Below are positions 9,325-18,615 of a stretch of DNA of 23,463 bases, piece by piece. Within the stretch, counting starts at the first letter, position 1, and each line of letters opens with the position of its first letter. The stretch spans positions 1-23,463 of the forward strand of contig DATDGG010000241.1 of NCBI GenBank assembly GCA_036522235.1, read 5' to 3'. Made by a program: the position numbers and the translations under genes. Under the pieces are notes generated by a model. It saw nothing but the letters and a program-made list of their open reading frames with translations. It searched no databases and was not told the DNA's origin. The stretch is from VAZQ01 sp036522235 (lineage in GTDB: Bacteria; Pseudomonadota; Alphaproteobacteria; Rhizobiales; Xanthobacteraceae).

Positions 9325-10011
9325 ATGCATCGCCCGCTCCTGGTCGCGCCCTCGATACTGGCCGCCGATTTCGCCAGGCTGGGCGAAGAGGTGCGCGCCG
9401 TCGACGCTGGGGGAGCGGACTGGATCCATGTGGACGTCATGGACGGCCATTTCGTGCCCAATATCAGCATCGGGCCCGAGGTGGTGAGGGCGCTACGCGC
9501 GCATACCAAGAAGCCCCTCGACGTGCACCTGATGATCGCGCCCTGCGATCCCTATCTCGAAGCCTTCGCCAAGGCCGGCGCCGACCTCATCACCGTACAT
9601 GTGGAAGCCGGGCCGCATGTGCACCGTTCGCTGCAGGCGATCCGCGCGCTCGGCAAGAAGGCGGGCGTGACGATCAATCCGGGCACGCCCGAGAACACCA
9701 TCGAGCCGGTCATCGATCTCGTCGATCTGATCCTGGTCATGTCGGTCAATCCGGGCTTCGGCGGCCAGACCTTCATCAAGGGCGCGGTCGAGAAGATCGC
9801 GCGCCTCAAGGCGCTTGCGGGCGCGCGGTCGATCGACATCGAGGTCGACGGCGGCATCACGCCGGAGACCGCGCCGCTGGTGGCGCAGGCCGGCGCTAAT
9901 GTGCTGGTGGCAGGCTCTGCCGTCTTCAGGGGCGGCAAGGCCGAGGCCTATCGGGCCAATATCGCGGCGATCCGCAACGCCGCGGCGCTGGCGCGGGGGG
10001 AAGCGGCGTGA
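9325..10011 (+). CDS. rpe: Ribulose-phosphate 3-epimerase
   Basis: This 228-residue TIM-barrel enzyme interconverts ribulose 5-phosphate and xylulose 5-phosphate in the pentose phosphate and Calvin pathways. The metal and catalytic residues are in their usual numbered places: H35 and D37 in WIHVDVMDGHFVPN, H68 in PLDVHLM, and the second catalytic Asp, D175, in IEVDGGITPE. The phosphate-gripping loop region NPGFGGQTF is near 142-150. The start ATG at 9325 is preceded by AGAGGG and gives the family N-terminus (LVAPSILAADFARLG). The stop overlaps the GTG start of purB by 4 bases, so rpe and purB are co-translated. The gene could serve pentose phosphate turnover for nucleotide synthesis; no Calvin cycle gene is visible to suggest cbbE. 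Confidence 0.95.
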   Translation: MHRPLLVAPSILAADFARLGEEVRAVDAGGADWIHVDVMDGHFVPNISIGPEVVRALRAHTKKPLDVHLMIAPCDPYLEAFAKAGADLITVHVEAGPHVHRSLQAIRALGKKAGVTINPGTPENTIEPVIDLVDLILVMSVNPGFGGQTFIKGAVEKIARLKALAGARSIDIEVDGGITPETAPLVAQAGANVLVAGSAVFRGGKAEAYRANIAAIRNAAALARGEAA

Positions 10012-11318
10012 TCCCGCGCTACACCCGGCCCGATATGGCCGCGATCTGGGACCCGCAGACGCGCTATCGCATCTGGTTCGAGATCGAGGCGCATGCCGCC
10101 GACGCCATGGCCAAGCTCGGCATGATCCCGAAAGCGGCGGCCAAGAGAATCCGCGACCGCGGCCGCAACGCCAAATTCGACGTGGCCCGCATCGATGCGA
10201 TCGAGCGCGAGGTCAAGCACGATGTGATCGCCTTTCTCACGCACCTCGCCGAGATCGTCGGCCCCGAGGCGCGCTTCGTGCACCAGGGCATGACCTCTTC
10301 GGACGTGCTCGACACCTGCCTTAATGTGCAGCTCGTGCGCGCCGCCGACCTCCTGATCGCCGATCTCGATCGGCTGCTCGCCGCGCTCAAGCGCCGCGCC
10401 TTCGAGCACAAGCGCACCCCCACCATCGGCCGCTCCCACGGCATCCACGCCGAGCCGACGACCTTCGGCCTCAAGCTCGCCTTCGCCTATGCGGAATTTA
10501 CCCGCGCGCGCGATCGGCTCGTTGCCGCCCGCACGGAGGTTTCGACCTGCGCCATCTCGGGCGCGGTCGGCACCTTCGCGCAGGTCGATCCGCGGGTCGA
10601 AGCCCATGTCGCCAAGGCCATGGGGCTTAAGGTCGAGCCGGTCTCGACCCAGATCATCCCGCGCGACCGCCATGCCATGTATTTCGCGGCGCTCGGCGTC
10701 GTCGCCTCCTCGGCCGAGCGGCTCGCGACCGAGATCCGGCACCTGCAGCGCACCGAGGTGCTCGAAGCGGAGGAATTCTTCAGCGAGGGCCAGAAGGGTT
10801 CCTCCGCCATGCCGCATAAGCGCAATCCAGTCCTGTCGGAGAACGTCACCGGGCTTGCCCGCATGGTGCGCGCCTATGTGACGCCGGCGCTCGAGGACGT
10901 GGCGCTGTGGCACGAGCGCGACATTTCCCATTCCTCGGTCGAGCGCATGATCGGGCCGGACGCCACCGCCACGCTCGATTTCGCCTTGGCGCGCCTCGCC
11001 GGCATCATCGAAAAGCTCGTGGTCTATCCGGGCACCATGCAGAAGAACCTCGATCGCCTCGGCGGCCTCGTCCATTCCCAGCGCGTGCTGATCGCGCTGA
11101 CCCAGAAGGGCGTCGCGCGCGAGGACGCCTATCGGCTGGTGCAGCGCAACGCCATGAAAGTCTGGAGCGGCGAAGGCGATTTCCTCTCGCTCCTCAAGGC
11201 CGACAAGGACGTGCGCAAGCATCTCGGCGAAGCCGAGCTCAAGGCCAATTTCGATCTCGCCTATCACTTCAAGCATGTCGACACGATCTTCCGACGCGTG
11301 TTCGGCAAGGCGGCTTGA
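10008..11318 (+). CDS. purB: Adenylosuccinate lyase
   Basis: This 436-residue enzyme of the fumarase/aspartase superfamily performs two fumarate-releasing steps of purine synthesis (SAICAR to AICAR, and adenylosuccinate to AMP). The signature loop GSSAMPHKRNP is at 264-274 and carries the catalytic Ser. The catalytic His is H144 in RSHGIHAEP, and MTSSDVLDTCLN near 95-106 is the substrate-binding segment. The start is GTG, overlapping the rpe stop (GTGA), and the product begins MIPRYTRPDMAAIW, the standard N-terminus. The length is typical of the short B. subtilis type. The other purine genes lie 2.2 kb away on the opposite strand (purL, purQ, purS, purC), so this enzyme is physically near but transcribed separately. 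Confidence 0.96.
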   Translation: MIPRYTRPDMAAIWDPQTRYRIWFEIEAHAADAMAKLGMIPKAAAKRIRDRGRNAKFDVARIDAIEREVKHDVIAFLTHLAEIVGPEARFVHQGMTSSDVLDTCLNVQLVRAADLLIADLDRLLAALKRRAFEHKRTPTIGRSHGIHAEPTTFGLKLAFAYAEFTRARDRLVAARTEVSTCAISGAVGTFAQVDPRVEAHVAKAMGLKVEPVSTQIIPRDRHAMYFAALGVVASSAERLATEIRHLQRTEVLEAEEFFSEGQKGSSAMPHKRNPVLSENVTGLARMVRAYVTPALEDVALWHERDISHSSVERMIGPDATATLDFALARLAGIIEKLVVYPGTMQKNLDRLGGLVHSQRVLIALTQKGVAREDAYRLVQRNAMKVWSGEGDFLSLLKADKDVRKHLGEAELKANFDLAYHFKHVDTIFRRVFGKAA

Positions 11319-11337
11319 TACGAGTGGCGAGCGGCCC

Positions 11338-12165
11338 GTGGCGAAAGCACCGCACCTCATCGTCTTCGATTCCGGCCTGGGCGGGCTCACGGTCTATCGC
11401 GAGGTCACACGCGCCCTGCCCGGCGCGCGTTATCTCTACGTCGCCGACGATGCCTTCTTTCCCTACAGCGGGCACGCGGAAGCAACGCTGATCGACCGCG
11501 TGATCGCGCTGATGGGCAACCTGATCGCCACCCACGCGCCCGATCTGGTGATCATCGCCTGCAATACCGCCTCCACGCTGGTGCTGCCGCAATTGCGCGC
11601 GCGCTTTGCGGTACCCTTCATCGGCACGGTACCTGCGATCAAGCCGGCCTGCGCGGCCTCAGCGACCAAGCGCGTGTCGGTGCTGGGCACGCAGGCGACT
11701 GTCGCACGCGAATATACCCGGGCGCTGATCCGCGACTTCGCCAATGGCGCCGATATCACGCTGGTCGGCTCCGCCGCGCTGGCTTCGCTCGCGGAGGCCA
11801 AGCTGCGCGGCGAGCGCGTGGACGATGCCGCGATCGGGCGCGAGCTTGCCCCCTGCTTTGTCGAGGCGGATGGCCGGCGTACCGACACGGTGGTGCTCGC
11901 CTGCACGCACTATCCGCTGCTGCTCGACCGGCTCACCGCCTTGGCGCCCTGGCCGGTGCAGTTCATCGATCCGGCGCCCGCGATTGCGCGGCGGGCCCTC
12001 GAGCTCATGGGGAGCCGCCCAAGCGAGCCTGCCGATGCGCCGGCGCAAATCCTGTTCACCAGCGGCCGCCCCCCCTCGCCGGCTTTGTCCGCGGCATTGG
12101 CGGGTTTCGGGCTCGGCGCAGTCGCGCCCGGGCAACGGTTTGACACCCCCCCGCTTTCCGCCTAG
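11338..12165 (+). CDS. murI: Glutamate racemase
   Basis: This 275-residue enzyme makes D-glutamate for peptidoglycan. The two catalytic cysteines are C75 in IIACNTAS and C189 in LACTHYPLL, with the helper His at 191. The N-terminal DSGLGGLTVYRE begins at D11. The usual PYG substrate motif reads FPYSGH here. No ATG sits near the domain start: an in-frame ATG at 11275 lies inside purB and would add 21 unlikely residues. GTG at 11338 is therefore chosen, 20 bases after the purB stop, although the ribosome binding site is weak and the start is the least certain part. The gene follows purB closely and probably shares its transcript. Its last codons contain the -35 and -10 elements of the rpsD promoter. 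Confidence 0.92.
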   Translation: MAKAPHLIVFDSGLGGLTVYREVTRALPGARYLYVADDAFFPYSGHAEATLIDRVIALMGNLIATHAPDLVIIACNTASTLVLPQLRARFAVPFIGTVPAIKPACAASATKRVSVLGTQATVAREYTRALIRDFANGADITLVGSAALASLAEAKLRGERVDDAAIGRELAPCFVEADGRRTDTVVLACTHYPLLLDRLTALAPWPVQFIDPAPAIARRALELMGSRPSEPADAPAQILFTSGRPPSPALSAALAGFGLGAVAPGQRFDTPPLSA

Positions 12166-12168
12166 AAA
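12140..12168 (+). promoter_or_regulatory. Predicted sigma-70 promoter for rpsD
   Basis: TTGACA at 12140-12145, a 17-base spacer, and TAGAAA at 12163-12168 match the housekeeping promoter pattern closely. The -10 overlaps the murI stop codon. Transcription would start near 12175 and give a leader of about 137 bases before rpsD, long enough for S4-type feedback control, which is not shown by the sequence itself. Confidence 0.7.
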
Positions 12169-12311
12169 CCGCCCGCGCAGGCCCGCCGATAGGCCGACTT
12201 GCGTTTCGCGACCCGTGGTTTGCGCCGGCGCTTCGGCAAGAACCTGTCGGTTCCGGGCAGCCGGGACAGAGGAGGGCGCGATCCTCATAAACCAGATCAA
12301 CCGAGGACGCG

Positions 12312-12929
12312 ATGACCAAGCGCCACGAGGCGAAGCATAAGATCGATCGCCGCATGGGCCAGAATGTGTGGGGCCGCCCCAAGAGCCCCGTCAACCGCCG
12401 CGAATATGGCCCCGGCCAGCACGGCCAGCGCCGCAAAGGCAAGCTCTCCGACTACGGCGTACAACTACGCGCCAAGCAGAAGCTGCGCGGCTATTACGGC
12501 AATATCACCGAGCGCCAGTTCCGCGGCATCTATGAAGAAGCGATCCGAATGAAGGGCGATTCCGGCGCGCATCTTATCGGGCTCCTGGAACGGCGGCTCG
12601 ACGCGGTCGTGTACCGGGCGAAGCTCGTGCCCACCGTGTTCGCGGCGCGCCAGTTCGTCAACCACGGCCACGTCAAGGTGAACGGCCGGCGGGTCACCAT
12701 TCCGAGCTACCGCCTCAATGCCGGCGACACCGTCGAGATCAAGGACAAGTCGAAGCAGCTCGCTTTGGTGCTCGAGGCGACCGCGCTCGCCGAGCGTGAC
12801 GTGCCCGACTATATAGAGGTCAACCATACCAAGATGACCGCCAAGCTGGCCCGCATCCCGCATCTCACCGAGGTGCCCTATCCGGTGCAGATGGAACCGC
12901 ACCTGGTGGTCGAGTTCTATTCCCGATAG
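12312..12929 (+). CDS. rpsD: 30S ribosomal protein S4
   Basis: This 205-residue primary 16S rRNA-binding protein starts 30S assembly at the 5' domain. It begins MTKRHEAKHKIDRRMGQNVW and shows SPVNRREYGPGQHGQRRKGK near 31-50. The S4 RNA-binding domain at about 94-155 includes RLDAVVYRAKLVPTVFAARQ and FVNHGHVKVNGRRVTIPSYR, and the protein ends in VEFYSR, as S4 should. The Shine-Dalgarno GAGGA lies 6 bases before the ATG. The zinc-type cysteines found in some S4 proteins are absent. In this group rpsD is usually a lone gene rather than part of the alpha operon, and here it has its own promoter (12140-12168) and terminator (12957-12987). It lies between murI and the oppositely read glutaredoxin gene. 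Confidence 0.98.
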   Translation: MTKRHEAKHKIDRRMGQNVWGRPKSPVNRREYGPGQHGQRRKGKLSDYGVQLRAKQKLRGYYGNITERQFRGIYEEAIRMKGDSGAHLIGLLERRLDAVVYRAKLVPTVFAARQFVNHGHVKVNGRRVTIPSYRLNAGDTVEIKDKSKQLALVLEATALAERDVPDYIEVNHTKMTAKLARIPHLTEVPYPVQMEPHLVVEFYSR

Positions 12930-12956
12930 GCCGAGGCGGCCTGCCGCCCAAATGGC

Positions 12957-12987
12957 AACGCCCCGGCGGACCCGCCGGGGCGTTTTT
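12957..12987 (+). terminator. Intrinsic terminator of rpsD
   Basis: Two 13-base arms (12957-12969 and 12972-12984) are perfectly complementary, with tip bases that will open into a small loop, and five T at 12983-12987 follow. It starts 27 bases after the rpsD stop. In the other direction the hairpin is followed by TTGCCATTT, so it may also weakly end the grxD transcript. Confidence 0.9.
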
Positions 12988-13008
12988 CGTCGGAGCTTGG
13001 GATGCCGT

Positions 13009-13347
13009 TCAGGCCGAGGCGGCAGCCTTCGCGAGCAAGCCTTTGTCCTTGAACAGGCTCTGCAGCTCGCCGCCCTGGAACATTTCGCGCACGATGTCGC
13101 AGCCGCCGACGAACTCGCCCTTGACGTAGAGCTGCGGGATGGTCGGCCAGTTGGAATAGGATTTGACGCCGTTTCGCAGCTCTTCGGAATCGAGCACGTT
13201 GAGGCCTTTGTAGCTCACGCCAAGGTGATCGAGGATCTGCACCACCTGGCCGGAAAACCCGCACATCGGCATCTGCGGCGTGCCCTTCATGAACAGCACC
13301 ACGTCGTTGCCCTTGACCTCGTTGTCGATGAATTGCTCGATGCTCAT
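13009..13347 (-). CDS. grxD: Monothiol glutaredoxin, CGFS type
   Basis: This 112-residue Grx4/Grx5-type protein binds a [2Fe-2S] cluster with glutathione and passes it to client proteins, often in complex with BolA. The active site is C29-G-F-S32 in MPMCGFSGQ; K21 before it and the TVP-like loop (WPTIPQLYVKGEFVGGCDI, near 77-95) make the glutathione site. The start at 13347 is backed by TAGGA 5 bases upstream. The gene lies 77 bases downstream of bolA and is the last of the purine-bolA-grxD run. The pairing with bolA fits the known Grx-BolA heterodimer used in iron sensing or cluster delivery. Confidence 0.95.
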   Translation of the reverse strand: MSIEQFIDNEVKGNDVVLFMKGTPQMPMCGFSGQVVQILDHLGVSYKGLNVLDSEELRNGVKSYSNWPTIPQLYVKGEFVGGCDIVREMFQGGELQSLFKDKGLLAKAAASA

Positions 13348-13424
13348 GTTGTCCTATCCAGTCCTGTCCTGTTTCTGCCGATGCCCGCACGCGCCGAGCG
13401 CGCCGCCGGCAAATTTCCTGAAGC

Positions 13425-13661
13425 TTACCTCCCCGGGAGGCTGGTCTGCAATGCCAGCGCGTGCAGCTTGCCGCCCATCTCGCCCTTGAGCGCGTCATAG
13501 ACGATCTGGTGCTGCTGCACCCGGGATTTGCCGCGAAACGATTCGGCCACGACGGTCGCCGCATAATGGTCGCCGTCGCCGGCAAGATCGCGGATCGTCA
13601 CTTCGGCGTCCGGAATGCGCGCCTTGATGAGCCGCTCGATCTCGTGCGCATCCATCGCCAT
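13425..13661 (-). CDS. BolA family protein
   Basis: This is a 78-residue BolA/IbaG-type protein. The fold is recognisable from MDAHEIERLIKARIPDAEV, the HYAATVVAESFRGKSRVQQHQ segment (positions 32-52) with the conserved histidine region, and VYDALKGEMGGKLHALALQT. BolA proteins bind monothiol glutaredoxins through a shared [2Fe-2S] cluster, and the CGFS glutaredoxin gene directly follows. The start at 13661 has CGAGGAG 8 bases upstream; a second ATG two codons in is possible. The gene starts 24 bases after the purL stop, close enough for one transcript. Which BolA subtype it is cannot be settled here; with the short C-terminus it is closer to the BolA2/IbaG kind than to E. coli BolA. Confidence 0.92.
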   Translation of the reverse strand: MAMDAHEIERLIKARIPDAEVTIRDLAGDGDHYAATVVAESFRGKSRVQQHQIVYDALKGEMGGKLHALALQTSLPGR

Positions 13662-13685
13662 GGGCCCAACTCCTCGCGTTACTTC

Positions 13686-15929
<2,244 letters not shown>

Positions 15930-15937
15930 CCGTCACT

Positions 15938-15959
15938 TTAGGTTATCGTTAGGTTATCG
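15938..15959 (-). repeat. Perfect 11-bp tandem repeat between purQ and purL
   Basis: TTAGGTTATCG occurs twice back to back at 15938-15948 and 15949-15959 (plus-strand reading). It fills most of the 35-base purQ-purL gap, just upstream of the purL start, and is A/T-richer than its surroundings. Confidence 0.85.
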
Positions 15960-15964
15960 CCCGT

Positions 15965-16666
15965 TCAGGCCGCCTGCTTGAAATGGTCCGCAAGCCCGGC
16001 GAACAGGCCGCGCCCGTCGGTCACGCCGAGCGCGCCCTCCACATGGTTTTCCGGGTGCGGCATCATGCCGAGCACATTGCCCTTTTCGTTCACTATCCCA
16101 GCGATCGCGTCGGTGGCGCCGTTGAAGTTCCAGGCCGGGTCGAGGCGGCCTTCCGGCGAGACGTAGCGGAACAGCACCCTGCCCTCGCCTTCGAGCCGCG
16201 CCAGGGTCTCGCCGTCGGCGACATAATTGCCCTCGCCGTGGGCGACCGGCACGCGGATCACCTGGCCGGCATTGTAGCCGCGCGAGAACGGGCTGTCGGA
16301 GCGCTCCACTTTAAGGAAAACGTCGCGGCAGATGAACTTGAGCGCCCCGTTGCGCATGAGCACGCCCGGCAGCAGCCCGGCCTCGCACAGGATCTGGAAG
16401 CCGTTGCAGACGCCGAGCACGAGGCCGCCGCCGGCAGCGAAACGGCGCACCGCGTCCATGATCGGCGCGCGGGCCGCAATCGCCCCGCAGCGCAGATAGT
16501 CGCCGTAGCTGAACCCGCCCGGCACCACCACCAGATCGGTGCCGGGAGGCAGCGCCGTCTCGGCGTGCCAGACCATGGCGGTCTCGCGGCCGGAGACGAG
16601 GCGCAACGCGCGCGCCATGTCCCGCTCACGATTGATGCCAGGGAAAACGAGGACGGCAGATCGCAT
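15965..16666 (-). CDS. purQ: Phosphoribosylformylglycinamidine synthase subunit PurQ (glutaminase)
   Basis: This 233-residue class I glutamine amidotransferase releases ammonia from glutamine for PurL. The triad is complete: the nucleophile C87 in LGVCNGFQIL, and H204 and E206 in MMPHPENH. The N-terminus SAVLVFPGINRERD and PGGFSYGDYLRCGAIAA are family signatures. The start ATG overlaps the stop of the preceding unknown gene by one base (TGATG), so it depends on translation of that gene. Its order after purS and before purL is the usual one except for the inserted gene. The length is slightly above the 220-230 usual. Confidence 0.96.
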   Translation of the reverse strand: MRSAVLVFPGINRERDMARALRLVSGRETAMVWHAETALPPGTDLVVVPGGFSYGDYLRCGAIAARAPIMDAVRRFAAGGGLVLGVCNGFQILCEAGLLPGVLMRNGALKFICRDVFLKVERSDSPFSRGYNAGQVIRVPVAHGEGNYVADGETLARLEGEGRVLFRYVSPEGRLDPAWNFNGATDAIAGIVNEKGNVLGMMPHPENHVEGALGVTDGRGLFAGLADHFKQAA

Positions 16667-17247
16667 CAGATTCCGTTTCGACCGAGTTCCGCCGCGGCCC
16701 AGCGCTGAACCAGATCGGCGCCGAGAAAATCAAGCGCAAGCTGCCCGGCCGCGGCCAGCCGATCCGCCTCGGCCACCACGGTCGCGACCGCGACGTCGCA
16801 TTGATCGTTGAAGCCGATGGCGAGCACGTCGCGCGCGGGCGCGTAAGGAATGGTGACGTGATAGGGCCGGATGCGTCCGGCGAGCCGGCCGACGCCGACC
16901 GGGCGGCCCTCGGCCAGTCCCACGAACGCGTCGCTGAACAGCCCGAGATCGCCGACGCGATCGAGATCGTTGTCGTCGGAAACCCCCGTGGCGCAATTGC
17001 AGAACCCGATCTTGGCGCGCAAGTAGAGATTGACCTCGGTGCCGCAATCGGCGCGCGCGCAGCGGAAGGCCCGCCCGATCCCCCATTCGTCGAGCAGGAA
17101 CGGCCATTTGACCTCGCGCCAGACCGCGTGCGCGGGCGATGCAGCGCCCCCCGGCGGGAGCGCCCCGACGGTCGCGGCGTCGCTTGCAGCCAGGGCCGCG
17201 AAGGCGAGGCCGAGCGCGCCGACCAGCATGCCGGAGGAGAGCCTCAT
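16666..17247 (-). CDS. Unknown secreted cysteine-containing protein inside the purine operon
   Basis: This 193-residue protein has a likely signal peptide (MRLSSGMLVGALGLAFAALA, cleavage near residue 20-25), so it should act in the periplasm or envelope. The mature part has five cysteines: FRCARADCG near 62-70, GFCNC near 81-85, and one in FNDQCDV. This spacing could form disulfides or hold a metal, but it matches no domain I can name. I recall similar proteins in Bradyrhizobium relatives, also unnamed. It is tightly built into the operon: its ATG overlaps the purS stop by 4 bases and its stop overlaps the purQ ATG by one. A secreted protein has no evident part in cytoplasmic FGAM synthesis. 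The coding call is firm and the function unknown. Confidence 0.85.
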   Translation of the reverse strand: MRLSSGMLVGALGLAFAALAASDAATVGALPPGGAASPAHAVWREVKWPFLLDEWGIGRAFRCARADCGTEVNLYLRAKIGFCNCATGVSDDNDLDRVGDLGLFSDAFVGLAEGRPVGVGRLAGRIRPYHVTIPYAPARDVLAIGFNDQCDVAVATVVAEADRLAAAGQLALDFLGADLVQRWAAAELGRNGI

Positions 17248-17486
17248 CCGCTCACCTCGACGCGATAATTCTCGATCACCGTATTGGCGAGGAGCTTGTC
17301 GGCGGCCTCCTTGAGCAGCGCCTCGGCCGCCTTGCGGTCGCCGTCCGCAAGCTCGATATCGAACACCTTGCCCTGGCGGACGCTGGCAACGCCCTGGACG
17401 CCGAGCGACTTGAGCGCGCCCTCGATCGCCTTTCCCTGGGGATCGAGAATGCCGGACTTCAAGGTGACGGTGACGCGGGCCTTCAT
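17244..17486 (-). CDS. purS: PurS, FGAM synthase complex bridging subunit
   Basis: This 80-residue protein links PurQ and PurL in the three-part FGAM synthase found in Bacilli, Alphaproteobacteria and Archaea. The sequence shows the family pattern KARVTVTLKSGILDPQGKAI, then LGVQGVASVRQGKVFDIEL and a C-terminal VIENYRVEV. It is a small alpha/beta protein acting as a dimer in the cytoplasm. It starts 7 bases after purC and its stop overlaps the start of the secreted unknown (ATGA). In other genomes purS is normally followed directly by purQ. Confidence 0.96.
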   Translation of the reverse strand: MKARVTVTLKSGILDPQGKAIEGALKSLGVQGVASVRQGKVFDIELADGDRKAAEALLKEAADKLLANTVIENYRVEVSG

Positions 17487-17493
17487 GGCGGTA

Positions 17494-18261
17494 TCAGCTT
17501 TTGACCAGCACCGGTCCGTTCCCGAGCGGGCGCTCGTTCTCGCTCATGATGCCGAGCCGCTTGGCGACCTCGGTATAGGCCTCCAAGAGCCCGCCGAGAT
17601 CGCGGCGAAAGCGGTCCTTGTCGAGCTTCTCGTTCGACTTGATATCCCACAGCCGGCACGAATCGGGCGAGATCTCGTCGGCCACGACGATCCGCATCAT
17701 CTCGTTCTCCCACAGCCGGCCGGTCTCCATCTTGAAGTCGACCAGGCGGATGCCGACGCCGAGGAACAGGCCGGAGAGGAAATCGTTGACCCTGATGGCG
17801 AGCGCCATGATGTCGTCGATCTCCTGCGGGGTGGCCCAGCCGAAGGCGGTGACGTGCTCCTCCGACACCATCGGATCGTTGAGCGCATCGTTCTTGTAGT
17901 AGAATTCGATGATCGAGCGGGGCAATTGCGTGCCCTCCTCGATGCCCAGGCGCTGCGACAGCGAGCCCGCCGCCACGTTGCGTACCACCACTTCGAGCGG
18001 AATGATCTCCACCTCGCGGATCAACTGCTCGCGCATGTTGAGCCGGCGCAGGAAGTGGGTCGGAACTCCGATATCGTTGAGGTGCTGGAAGACGTATTCG
18101 GAGATGCGGTTGTTCAGGACGCCTTTGCCTTCGATGACCTCGTGCTTCTTCGAGTTGAAGGCAGTCGCGTCGTCCTTGAAGTGCTGGATCAGCGTTCCGG
18201 GCTCCGGTCCCTCGTAAAGGACCTTGGCCTTGCCTTCATAGATGCGGCGACGGCGGCTCAT
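17494..18261 (-). CDS. purC: Phosphoribosylaminoimidazole-succinocarboxamide (SAICAR) synthase
   Basis: This 255-residue enzyme joins CAIR and aspartate with ATP to give SAICAR, the substrate that PurB then cleaves. Family marks are YEGKAKVLYEG near 7-17, the ATP-site segment FKDDATAFNSKK, REVEIIPLEVVVRNVAAGSL, LVDFKMETGR and EISPDSCRLWD. A longer frame starts at 18291, but MSRRRRIYEGKAK at 18261 matches the N-terminus I remember for Bradyrhizobium PurC; neither start has a strong Shine-Dalgarno. It is the first gene of the minus-strand purine operon, with 352 bases of non-coding DNA before it that should hold its promoter. Confidence 0.95.
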   Translation of the reverse strand: MSRRRRIYEGKAKVLYEGPEPGTLIQHFKDDATAFNSKKHEVIEGKGVLNNRISEYVFQHLNDIGVPTHFLRRLNMREQLIREVEIIPLEVVVRNVAAGSLSQRLGIEEGTQLPRSIIEFYYKNDALNDPMVSEEHVTAFGWATPQEIDDIMALAIRVNDFLSGLFLGVGIRLVDFKMETGRLWENEMMRIVVADEISPDSCRLWDIKSNEKLDKDRFRRDLGGLLEAYTEVAKRLGIMSENERPLGNGPVLVKS

Positions 18262-18613
18262 CGGGGTGTACCGTGGTTTGTGAAAGTCCATCTGGATGCC
18301 GTGGCTCCGTGTGGTTTAGATTGTCCGCGGCGAGTGACGCGCGCCAACGCCGGCAATCGTGGCGACGCGCCCACCTGCGCAAACTAGCCGATCGCGGTGG
18401 CGAGCACAATCGAAACGCAAGGGCGTGTCCGCACCGTATCATGCGCGAATCGCGCTGCCATGATGTTGCCTTGACCACCACACCCCGTTATGCAAGGCGA
18501 CACGAAGAGAGCCTTTGCGCCGCCAGCGCGCCGGACAGGCTGCGAGGCGAGATGTCAGAGGCGAGATGTAACGAGGATCGCACTTCACAAGGATCGCATT
18601 CACGAGGATCGCG
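18262..18613. other. Divergent intergenic region, purC / zeta inhibitor
   Basis: These 352 bases separate the purC operon (minus) and the zeta-aldolase genes (plus) and must hold promoters for both. I found no convincing -35/-10 pair on either strand; a TTGACC near 18471 lacks a matching -10. A 114-codon open frame on the plus strand (18273-18617) has a Cys/Arg/Ser/His-rich composition unlike a protein and is not called. The right end is dominated by short repeats (18545-18615). No PurR-like operator was recognised. Confidence 0.6.
18545..18569 (+). repeat. 11-bp direct repeat in the zeta leader
   Basis: AGGCGAGATGT occurs at 18545-18555 and 18559-18569, a 14-base period. It lies directly upstream of a second, different repeat array. 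Confidence 0.8.
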
Positions 18614-18615
18614 AT
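18570..18615 (+). repeat. Three imperfect 15-16 bp repeats running into the zeta start
   Basis: The core AGGATCGC recurs at 18574, 18590 and 18605, with similar flanks (CACRAGGATCGCATT-like units). The last copy contains the GAGGA ribosome binding site and ends on the ATG of the zeta gene, so the earlier copies are duplicate ribosome binding sites without start codons. Confidence 0.8.

Noticed and set aside
8021..9487. 488-codon plus-strand frame across the dadA-like gene and the rpe start
   Set aside because: It overlaps two genes with full catalytic motifs and has no plausible start or domain.
9948..11390. 480-codon minus-strand frame opposite purB
   Set aside because: It is antisense to an enzyme with all signature residues and lacks any recognisable motif.
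13348..13424. Possible terminator between bolA and grxD (short CGCGC-TCG-GCGCG stem near 13390-13403)
   Set aside because: The stem is only 5 bp and no T-run follows, so it does not qualify as an intrinsic terminator.
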